Source of the DNA: RGIG9041 sp045612565
GTDB lineage: Bacteria; Bacillota; Clostridia; Oscillospirales; QAKW01
Direction: 5' to 3'
Length of the DNA stretch: 11,441 nt
NCBI GenBank assembly: GCA_045612565.1
Contig: JAZKZG010000115.1
Coordinates: 1-11,441, forward strand
Part shown: piece by piece, positions 7,276 through 11,441 of the stretch
How positions within the stretch are numbered: position 1 is the first letter of the stretch
How the letters are laid out: each line of letters starts with the position of its first letter
Translations under genes and position numbers: made by a program
The notes under the pieces: generated by a model
Told to the model about the DNA's origin: nothing
Databases searched by the model: none
Seen by the model: the letters and a program-made list of their open reading frames with translations, nothing else

Positions 7276-7291
7276 ATTTTAAAAATGAAAT

Positions 7292-7320
7292 AAAAAAATC
7301 GTTCTTTCGAACGATTTTTA
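7292..7320 (-). terminator. Intrinsic terminator of the tRNA-Gly(GCC) unit
   Basis: On the minus strand a stem built on AAAATCGTTC / GAACGATTTT closes with a GAAA tetraloop and runs into a T tract, right after the CCA end of tRNA-Gly(GCC). Confidence 0.8.
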
Positions 7321-7396
7321 TGGAGCGGGTGACGAGGCTCGAACTCGCTACCTCAACCTTGGCAAGGTTGCGCTCTACCAGATGAGCTACACCCGC
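7321..7396 (-). tRNA. tRNA-Gly(GCC)
   Basis: Folds as a 76-nt cloverleaf: acceptor GCGGGTG/CACCCGC, D arm GCTC/GAGC, anticodon stem CAACC/GGTTG around TTGCCAA (anticodon GCC, reading GGC and GGU), T arm GCGAG-TTCGAGC-CTCGT with one G-U pair, discriminator U, and encoded CCA. Confidence 0.96.
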
Positions 7397-7415
7397 ATTT
7401 TTTGAACGCCTATAT

Positions 7416-7444
7416 ATAATAGCAGACATAAACTGATTTGTCAA
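7416..7444 (-). promoter_or_regulatory. Promoter of tRNA-Gly(GCC)
   Basis: Consensus TTGACA (7439-7444), a 17-base spacer ending in TGC, and TATTAT (7416-7421) on the minus strand, 19 bases before the mature tRNA. Confidence 0.85.
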
Positions 7445-7472
7445 CACTTTTTTAAAAGTTTTTTGATTTTTT

Positions 7473-7514
7473 AAAACAAAAACGGACAACCTTGCGGTTG
7501 TCCGCTTTTGTTTT
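7473..7514 (-). terminator. Intrinsic terminator of the tRNA-Pro unit
   Basis: GC-rich 9-bp stem CGGACAACC/GGTTGTCCG (7483-7491 with 7496-7504) around TTGC, extended after one A-C mismatch by nine A-T/C-G pairs to 7473 and 7514. The T tract TTTTTGTTTT follows on the minus strand. Confidence 0.85.
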
Positions 7515-7534
7515 AGTGGGATAATAACATTTCA

Positions 7535-7554
7535 GCAAAACTTATCAGTTTTGC
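7535..7554 (-). other. Short hairpin in the 3' trailer of tRNA-Pro
   Basis: A 7-bp stem GCAAAAC/GTTTTGC (7535-7541 with 7548-7554) begins three bases after the CCA end. No T tract follows, so it is not a terminator; it may limit 3' trimming or be fortuitous. Confidence 0.4.
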
Positions 7555-7557
7555 CAG

Positions 7558-7633
7558 TGGTCGGAGTGACAAGACTTGAACTTGCGGCCCCTAGACCCCC
7601 AGTCTAGTGCGCTACCAACTGCGCCACACCCCG
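7558..7633 (-). tRNA. tRNA-Pro(GGG)
   Basis: A 76-nt cloverleaf: acceptor CGGGGTG/CACTCCG with one G-U pair, D arm GCGC/GCGC, anticodon stem CTAGA/TCTAG around CTGGGGG (anticodon GGG, reading CCC and CCU), T loop TTCAAGT, discriminator A and encoded CCA. The C1-G72 acceptor pair and A73 fit bacterial proline tRNA identity. Confidence 0.95.
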
Positions 7634-7643
7634 TTGCCTTAAT

Positions 7644-7672
7644 ATGTTAATACAAATCTCACATAATGTCAA
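7644..7672 (-). promoter_or_regulatory. Promoter of tRNA-Pro(GGG)
   Basis: TTGACA (7667-7672), 17-base spacer, TAACAT (7644-7649) on the minus strand, 10 bases before the mature tRNA. Confidence 0.8.
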
Positions 7673-7684
7673 GAGAAATTTTTA

Positions 7685-7719
7685 ATATTTAAGCAGAACT
7701 TTTTGCTCTGCTTAAATAT
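7685..7719 (-). terminator. Probable terminator of the four-tRNA unit
   Basis: Perfect 13-bp stem (7685-7697 with 7707-7719) around a 9-base loop, placed two bases after the CCA of tRNA-Gln. The downstream stretch TAAAAATTT is only weakly T-rich, so termination may be leaky or the hairpin may be a processing signal. Confidence 0.55.
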
Positions 7720-7721
7720 GG

Positions 7722-7796
7722 TGGCTGGGATGGCTGGATTCGGACCAGCGAATGACGGAGTCAAAGTCCGTTGCCTTACCGCTTGGCTACACCCCA
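7722..7796 (-). tRNA. tRNA-Gln(TTG)
   Basis: A 75-nt cloverleaf: acceptor TGGGGTG/CATCCCA with U1-A72 as usual for glutamine tRNA, anticodon stem ACGGA/TCCGT around CTTTGAC (anticodon TTG, reading CAA and CAG), T arm CTGG-TTCGAAT type loop, discriminator G and encoded CCA. Confidence 0.95.
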
Positions 7797-7815
7797 ATGT
7801 ATGTAATAAAAAAAG

Positions 7816-7892
7816 TGGGGTGGATGATGGGACTTGAACCCACGACCTCCAGAGCCACAATCTGGCGCTCTAGCCGACTGAACTACATCCAC
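7816..7892 (-). tRNA. tRNA-His(GTG)
   Basis: Cloverleaf with acceptor GTGGATG/CATCCAC, anticodon stem CCAGA/TCTGG around TTGTGGC (anticodon GTG), T loop TTCAAGT, discriminator C and encoded CCA. An extra G at 7893 faces C73, the genome-encoded G-1 identity element; including it extends the gene to 7893. Confidence 0.96.
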
Positions 7893-7908
7893 CATATAAG
7901 CGATAAAG

Positions 7909-7985
<77 letters not shown>

Positions 7986-7990
7986 ACACA

Positions 7991-8064
7991 TGGAGCGGGT
8001 GATGGGAATCGAACCCACGTTATCAGCTTGGAAGGCTGGAGTTCTACCATTGAACCACACCCGC
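7991..8064 (-). tRNA. tRNA-Gly(TCC)
   Basis: A 74-nt cloverleaf: acceptor GCGGGTG/CACCCGC identical to tRNA-Gly(GCC), D arm GTTC/GAAC, anticodon loop CTTCCAA (anticodon TCC, reading GGA and GGG), T loop TTCGATT, discriminator U and encoded CCA. First gene of the four-tRNA unit; only five bases separate it from tRNA-Arg. Confidence 0.96.
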
Positions 8065-8082
8065 ATTTTTAAATGCTTAAAT

Positions 8083-8111
8083 ATGTTAGCATAACTTTGT
8101 GATATTGTCAA
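8083..8111 (-). promoter_or_regulatory. Promoter of the Gly-Arg-His-Gln tRNA unit
   Basis: TTGACA (8106-8111), 17-base spacer ending in TATGC, TAACAT (8083-8088) on the minus strand, 18 bases before tRNA-Gly(TCC). Confidence 0.85.
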
Positions 8112-8149
8112 GCACTATTTTAAAAAAACTAATATAAAATATATATTTC

Positions 8150-8178
8150 TTGACTAAAAAAAGTAATTTGAATATACT
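8150..8178 (+). promoter_or_regulatory. Promoter of cysK
   Basis: TTGACT (8150-8155), a 17-base spacer and TATACT (8173-8178), 32 bases before the ATG. It diverges from the tRNA promoter, the two -35 boxes being 38 bases apart. Confidence 0.8.
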
Positions 8179-8198
8179 ATTTATACATATTAAATAGT
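8176..8198 (+). repeat. Inverted repeat overlapping the cysK -10 and start site (candidate operator)
   Basis: ACTATTTA (8176-8183) and TAAATAGT (8191-8198) form a perfect 8-bp inverted repeat with a 7-base centre. It overlaps the end of the -10 and the expected transcription start, and its right arm abuts the AGGAG ribosome site. The left arm would be at or before the transcription start, so a protein-binding site is more likely than an RNA hairpin. Confidence 0.45.
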
Positions 8199-8210
8199 AG
8201 GAGCAGATAA

Positions 8211-9140
8211 ATGTCTAAAATTTATTCGTCAATTGATGAACTTGTTGGTAATACACCGCTTTATGAACTTAAAAATATTCATAAATATTTCAATTTGAAT
8301 TCACGTATTTTTGCAAAACTTGAATTTTTAAATCCTGCAGGGTCTATTAAGGATCGTGTTGCAAAAACAATGATAGAAACAGCAGAAAAAAACGGTGAAC
8401 TAAAATCTGATTCAGTTATTATTGAGCCTACCTCAGGAAACACAGGTCTTGGACTCGCGGCTGTTGCAGCGTCAAAAGGCTATCGTGTCATAATTGTTAT
8501 GCCAGAAACAATGTCGGTTGAACGTCGCGTTTTAATGAAAGCCTATGGTGCAGAACTTGTTTTAACTGATGGGGTTAAGGGAATGGGTGGTGCCATTGAA
8601 AAGGCAAATGAACTTGCAAAAGAGATAAATAATAGTTTTATTCCCGGACAATTCACAAACCCTGCCAATCCCCAAGCACATTTTGAATCTACAGGTCCTG
8701 AAATCTGGAATGATACCGATGGTAATGTTGACATTTTTGTTGCAGGGATTGGAACGGGCGGCACAATCACAGGAACGGGTCGATACTTGAAATTGAAAAA
8801 TCCTAAAATAGAGATAATAGGTGTTGAACCTGCAAATTCAGCTATATTGTCCGGTGGCAAAGTTGGCGCACATAACTTGCAAGGAATTGGTGCAGGTTTT
8901 ATTCCTGATGTGCTTGATACGTCGATTTATGATGAAATTTTCGCTGTCAGTGATGATGATGCATTTGAAACAGGAAGAATTCTTGGATGTAAAGAGGGAA
9001 TTGTAACGGGAATTTCATCGGGCGCAGCCCTTTGCGCTGCGATTGAGGTGGCTAAACGCCCTCAAAATAGCGGTAAAAATATTGTTGTAATATTACCGGA
9101 TACAGGTGACAGATATTTATCAACATCGATGTTTAAATAA
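8211..9140 (+). CDS. cysK: Cysteine synthase (O-acetylserine sulfhydrylase)
   Basis: This cytosolic PLP enzyme of 309 residues makes L-cysteine from O-acetylserine and sulfide. Lys47 in NPAGSIKDR forms the Schiff base, PTSGNTG (73-79) is the substrate loop, GTGGT (181-185) cradles the PLP phosphate, and the GISSGAA segment (267-273) supplies the serine for the pyridine nitrogen. IPGQFTNPANPQAH (144-157) and the ending PDTGDRYLST are typical of CysK rather than cystathionine beta-synthase; no CBS domains follow. Length matches CysK. AGGAG (8199-8203) seven bases before the ATG fixes the start. No serine acetyltransferase gene is adjacent, so it is a single-gene unit ended by a bidirectional terminator. 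A T-box leader is excluded: the leader is only about 25 bases. Confidence 0.96.
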   Translation: MSKIYSSIDELVGNTPLYELKNIHKYFNLNSRIFAKLEFLNPAGSIKDRVAKTMIETAEKNGELKSDSVIIEPTSGNTGLGLAAVAASKGYRVIIVMPETMSVERRVLMKAYGAELVLTDGVKGMGGAIEKANELAKEINNSFIPGQFTNPANPQAHFESTGPEIWNDTDGNVDIFVAGIGTGGTITGTGRYLKLKNPKIEIIGVEPANSAILSGGKVGAHNLQGIGAGFIPDVLDTSIYDEIFAVSDDDAFETGRILGCKEGIVTGISSGAALCAAIEVAKRPQNSGKNIVVILPDTGDRYLSTSMFK

Positions 9141-9171
9141 AAAAGACGAGACTAAAAGTCTCGTCTTTTTT
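9139..9171. terminator. Bidirectional terminator between cysK and the lipoprotein gene
   Basis: Perfect 15-bp stem (9139-9153 with 9157-9171) around AAA, with A and T runs on both flanks so that it works in both directions. It overlaps the stop codons of both convergent genes. Confidence 0.85.
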
Positions 9172-9673
9172 ACAGTTCAAGTGATTTGAAGTAGTCAGCA
9201 ACTTTATTGTTTGATTCTGTGCAATCATTTCCGTATGAATCTTTTGTGGAACTAAATACAAGAACAAAATTACCGTTTGCTATAGCGGTATATTCTTTTA
9301 AGATTTCGCCTTGTTCGGAACGGATTATGAATTTACCTTGCTCTTTTGCTTCTTTTAAACGTTGTGAATTATCGTTATAGTGAAATAATTCAATTGATAC
9401 ACCATAACAATTAATACGATAACTTTCAATAACAGAAGTGTCATCAGAATTGGTTTTTACAGCATCGGTTATTTTAAATGTGTTTTCATTAATTTTAGCA
9501 ACTATTGAAAGCGCTGTTCCATTGTCGACTTTTTTTGATGATGGAACGTTGAATTCACCAACATAATCTTTTGGTTGTTTAAGTATATTCACTCCCTTTT
9601 TACCACAGCTTGTAAGACAAACTGACATTGAGAGAATAATTAATAATACTGAAATAATTCTTTTTATTGACAT
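9170..9673 (-). CDS. Small putative lipoprotein, function unknown
   Basis: The 167-residue product starts MSIKR, then has a hydrophobic stretch and a lipobox LTSC with Cys23 as the lipid-modified residue, giving a mature outer-surface protein of about 145 residues. The mature part is hydrophilic and beta-rich, with no motif I recognise (a segment DYVGEFNVPSSKKVDNG follows the anchor; it ends in VADYFKSLEL). A longer frame beginning with GTG at 9685 is rejected because that GTG is part of the ribosome site AAGGTGG itself. It is divergent from a second lipoprotein with a mirrored promoter, so the two are probably co-expressed. It converges on cysK and shares its terminator. Confidence 0.8.
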   Translation of the reverse strand: MSIKRIISVLLIILSMSVCLTSCGKKGVNILKQPKDYVGEFNVPSSKKVDNGTALSIVAKINENTFKITDAVKTNSDDTSVIESYRINCYGVSIELFHYNDNSQRLKEAKEQGKFIIRSEQGEILKEYTAIANGNFVLVFSSTKDSYGNDCTESNNKVADYFKSLEL

Positions 9674-9681
9674 TATATTTT

Positions 9682-9689
9682 CCACCTTT
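9682..9689 (-). promoter_or_regulatory. Ribosome binding site that decides the lipoprotein start
   Basis: AAAGGTGG on the minus strand lies eight bases before the ATG at 9673. It contains the GTG at 9685 that would otherwise extend the frame by four codons. Confidence 0.7.
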
Positions 9690-9699
9690 CTTTAAAATA

Positions 9700-9728
9700 A
9701 TGATAGCATATAATAATAGATAATTCAA
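9700..9728 (-). promoter_or_regulatory. Promoter of the leftward lipoprotein gene
   Basis: TTGAAT (9723-9728), 17-base spacer ending in TATGC, TATCAT (9700-9705) on the minus strand. It is the mirror image of the rightward promoter. Confidence 0.7.
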
Positions 9729-9764
9729 TAATTATTTGTTGAATTATTTTTTTATATATGCTAT
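9703..9764. repeat. Nested inverted repeats in the divergent lipoprotein promoter region
   Basis: The outer arms are 10 bp (9703-9712 and 9755-9764), the inner arms 9 bp (ATAATTCAA at 9720-9728 and TTGAATTAT at 9739-9747), around a 10-base centre. The arms coincide with the -35 boxes and with the TATGC-plus--10 elements of two opposed promoters. Confidence 0.75.
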
Positions 9765-9767
9765 ATT
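9739..9767 (+). promoter_or_regulatory. Promoter of the rightward lipoprotein gene
   Basis: TTGAAT (9739-9744), 17-base spacer ending in TATGC, TATATT (9762-9767), 22 bases before the ATG at 9790. Confidence 0.7.
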
Positions 9768-9789
9768 TAAATTAATAGTGGAGGCGTTT

Positions 9790-10500
9790 ATGAAATCGAA
9801 AATTTTTACCTTTTTAATATGCATTATTATTTTGTTTAATTTATCATCTTGTAATAGTTTTAAAATTACCGATGAAATGCAGAAGAGCGTTGATAAATAT
9901 ATTTCTGCTGTGACTTCTTTTTCTCAAAAACCATCAGGAAATTTGAATGTTACAACAGTTGTTGAAGATAATGCTATTGAATATAAAACAACAAAATCAC
10001 AGATTGAGTATGAATATACCGTGAATGAACAAAAAGTTTTATTTACCCGTAAAGATTATTTAAATGGTGAAGAAAACGCAAGTTTTAAATCTGACGGTGA
10101 AAAAGTATTATCATTTGATTATGAATTACAAGATTGGGTTGATAAAACCGATGAGAATAAATCGTTTCTGTCGGTAAAGAATAATCCGTTTGTAACACTT
10201 TCTCTTTTTAGAATAGACAATAATTATAAAGTTAAGGCTAACTATCTTTCCGATATCGTTGAAAGAAATGAGGGCGAATATATTATTATTGAGTTTACTT
10301 TGAAAGACAGCACTGTATCTACAGTGCTTGGCTATAACAAGGCGGATGGTATTGTAAGAAACTCGGCAGGACATACAAGAAGTTATTTTATTAACTCAAA
10401 AGGTGAACTTGAAAAAATTGTTATTGTTGCCTTACAGGATGTTGTAAACAACGGTAAAGAGGGAAGTTACAAATCCACAATTACAGTTGAGATATCATAG
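9790..10500 (+). CDS. Putative lipoprotein, function unknown
   Basis: The 236-residue product has a positively charged start (MKSK), a hydrophobic core and lipobox LSSC with Cys21 as the anchored residue. The mature part is about 215 residues, lysine- and glutamate-rich with alternating polar/hydrophobic strands (IEYEYTVNEQKVLFTRKDYL near 71-90), ending in SYKSTITVEIS. The pattern, an N-terminal helix with a serine/threonine stretch followed by a curved antiparallel sheet, would suit a LolA/LppX-like or similar beta-sheet lipoprotein, but this is only an impression. A longer frame from 9736 is rejected since GGAGG at 9780-9784 lies five bases before the ATG at 9790 and the promoter lies within the extension. 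It converges on sigE with only six bases between the stop codons. Confidence 0.82.
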   Translation: MKSKIFTFLICIIILFNLSSCNSFKITDEMQKSVDKYISAVTSFSQKPSGNLNVTTVVEDNAIEYKTTKSQIEYEYTVNEQKVLFTRKDYLNGEENASFKSDGEKVLSFDYELQDWVDKTDENKSFLSVKNNPFVTLSLFRIDNNYKVKANYLSDIVERNEGEYIIIEFTLKDSTVSTVLGYNKADGIVRNSAGHTRSYFINSKGELEKIVIVALQDVVNNGKEGSYKSTITVEIS

Positions 10501-10516
10501 ATTTTTCTATGATATC
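10491..10516. terminator. Palindromic hairpin shared by two convergent stop codons
   Basis: Perfect 10-bp arms GATATCATAG (10491-10500) and CTATGATATC (10507-10516) around ATTTTT. Each arm encodes the last residues Ile-Ser and the TAG stop of one of the two convergent genes. T-rich sequence follows on the plus strand (TTTTCTATTTC) but not on the minus strand, so it would terminate the lipoprotein transcript better than the sigE transcript. Confidence 0.6.
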
Positions 10517-11232
10517 TTTTCTATTTCTTTGCGTAATCTTTTTATAATTTTCTTTTCGAGTCGTGAAATATATGATTGAGATATACCTAATTTATCTGCT
10601 ACTTCTTTTTGTGTCAGCTCCTCTTTATCCCCTAACCCAAATCTCATATCAATAATTATTCTTTCTCTTTCTGGCAAACTTTTTACAATTTCCATTACCA
10701 ATCTTTTTTCATCATCCTCTTCAATTTCACGGCTTATTTCATCTCCCTCACTACCTAACACGTCTGCAAGCATCAATTCGTTACCATCCCAATCGGTATT
10801 CAGTGGCTCATCTAATGATATTTCCATTTTTTGGGATGAGATTTTGCGAAGATACATAAGTATTTCATTTTCTATGCAACGAGATGCATAAGTGGCAAGT
10901 TTTATATTCTTATCAGGATTAAATGTATTTATCGCCTTAATAAGTCCAATGCTGCCAATTGATACTAAATCTTCTATGCATATTCCGGTGTTTTCAAACT
11001 TACGTGCTATATAGACTACAAGTCTAAGATTATGTTCTATAAGCATTTTTTTTGCCACATTTCTTAACGCCGGATCCATCAACTGTAATATACATTTTTC
11101 TTCTTCTTCCTTCTCAAGCGGCACAGGCAACGTTTCGCTTCCACCTACGTAGTACACCGCTCCTGATAACTTTAACCTAATCCACTTAATAACCTGTAAT
11201 ATCATTATAAACATTTCTTTTATCAAACTCAT
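10507..11232 (-). CDS. sigE: RNA polymerase sporulation sigma factor SigE (pro-sigma-E)
   Basis: This 241-residue mother-cell-specific sigma factor of early sporulation closely resembles the Bacillus protein as I recall it. Residues 1 to about 27 are the amphipathic pro-sequence, with the cleavage neighbourhood AVYYVGGSE intact. Region 2 (about 66-135) contains the landmark stretches LRLVVYIARKFENTG, IEDLVSIGSIGLIKA and KLATYASRCIENEI for core binding and -10 recognition. DEPLNTDWDGNEL (141-153) is the conserved linker. Region 4 (about 180-240) has the helix-turn-helix VADKLGISQSYISRLEKK for the -35. The ribosome site GAGGTG (11238-11243), five bases before the ATG, fixes the start. spoIIGA is 15 bases upstream, so both are one operon; the operon promoter lies outside the window. 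No sigG follows, unlike the usual spoIIGA-sigE-sigG order. Confidence 0.97.
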   Translation of the reverse strand: MSLIKEMFIMILQVIKWIRLKLSGAVYYVGGSETLPVPLEKEEEEKCILQLMDPALRNVAKKMLIEHNLRLVVYIARKFENTGICIEDLVSIGSIGLIKAINTFNPDKNIKLATYASRCIENEILMYLRKISSQKMEISLDEPLNTDWDGNELMLADVLGSEGDEISREIEEDDEKRLVMEIVKSLPERERIIIDMRFGLGDKEELTQKEVADKLGISQSYISRLEKKIIKRLRKEIEKIS

Positions 11233-11247
11233 TTTCGCACCTCATAA

Positions 11248-11441
11248 TTATGTATATATATTAAACTTTATGCTTTCATTTTTTGTAACTTCTTCTACCG
11301 CCATTGGATTTATTACCGCATCATATAGTCCATCATAAGAAAATCTGTTATCTGATAGTGCTATCGGTGTTTTATCTCTAATATTAAAACACCGACTTTT
11401 ACATTCAATTTTATCAGAGAAAATCAAAGAAAGTTCTCCTT
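11248..11441 (-). CDS. spoIIGA: Sporulation sigma-E factor-processing peptidase SpoIIGA, C-terminal end
   Basis: An open frame on the minus strand enters from the right edge and ends at a TAA (11248-11250), leaving 63 residues. It reads through GELSLIFSDKIEC, then DNRFSYDGLYDAVINPMAV. The residues themselves are not decisive. The call rests mainly on position: spoIIGA directly precedes sigE in endospore formers, and its product is the septum-bound aspartic protease that removes the SigE pro-sequence. The catalytic Asp and the membrane part would lie outside the window. The end is 15 bases before sigE. Confidence 0.75.
   Translation of the reverse strand, partial: GELSLIFSDKIECKSRCFNIRDKTPIALSDNRFSYDGLYDAVINPMAVEEVTKNESIKFNIYT

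Noticed and set aside
7274..7489. Leftward 71-codon open frame containing AGVAHLVERNLAKVEVASSSLV
   Set aside because: This is a translation of tRNA-Gly(GCC) plus its promoter and terminator, another typical tRNA artefact.
7669..7860. Leftward 63-codon open frame
   Set aside because: It runs through tRNA-His and tRNA-Gln and has no ribosome site or protein-like composition.
8112..8210. Possible T-box or SAM riboswitch upstream of cysK
   Set aside because: The expected leader is only about 25 bases and the T-box consensus and a leader terminator are absent.
9736..9789. Possible N-terminal extension of the rightward lipoprotein
   Set aside because: It contains the promoter; the GGAGG site and a proper signal peptide start belong to the ATG at 9790.

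Overview
The window is AT-rich, densely packed bacterial DNA with strong Shine-Dalgarno sites, TTGACA/TATAAT-type promoters and many U-tailed hairpins. The sporulation pair spoIIGA-sigE at the right edge, a ThiI without a rhodanese domain paired with its own cysteine desulfurase, and the codon use all point to an anaerobic endospore-forming Firmicute of the class Clostridia, probably of the Oscillospirales/Ruminococcaceae type. The lineage is an inference; no phylogenetic marker was aligned.

Left part (1-4390). A partial PuuD-type class I glutamine amidotransferase (peptidase C26) is read leftward off the edge. Divergent from it is a three-gene operon: a NifS/IscS-like cysteine desulfurase, ThiI, and a 544-residue membrane protein of unknown function. 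The first two form the standard sulfur-relay pair for tRNA 4-thiouridine and the thiamine thiazole. The third starts at the thiI stop and the operon ends in a strong hairpin.

Middle part (4374-7275). An AraC-family regulator diverges from a tightly coupled pair: a DapA/N-acetylneuraminate-lyase-family aldolase with an altered active-site motif, and a 312-residue Cys/His-rich protein I do not recognise that carries an apparent internal duplication. This looks like a small inducible catabolic unit and is the least explained part of the window.

tRNA cluster (7292-8111). Six tRNA genes lie on the minus strand in three transcription units, each with its own near-consensus promoter: Gly(TCC)-Arg(TCT)-His(GTG)-Gln(TTG), then Pro(GGG), then Gly(GCC). 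All encode the 3' CCA.

Right part (8150-11441). cysK (cysteine synthase) has a canonical promoter with an inverted repeat over the -10/start region. Two divergent lipoprotein genes share a strikingly symmetric pair of promoters. The second converges on sigE, the two stop codons lying in opposite arms of one perfect palindrome. Upstream of sigE is the 3' end of spoIIGA, the protease that activates pro-SigE. Sulfur handling (cysteine synthesis by CysK, cysteine desulfuration, ThiI) recurs across the window, but the genes are in separate units.
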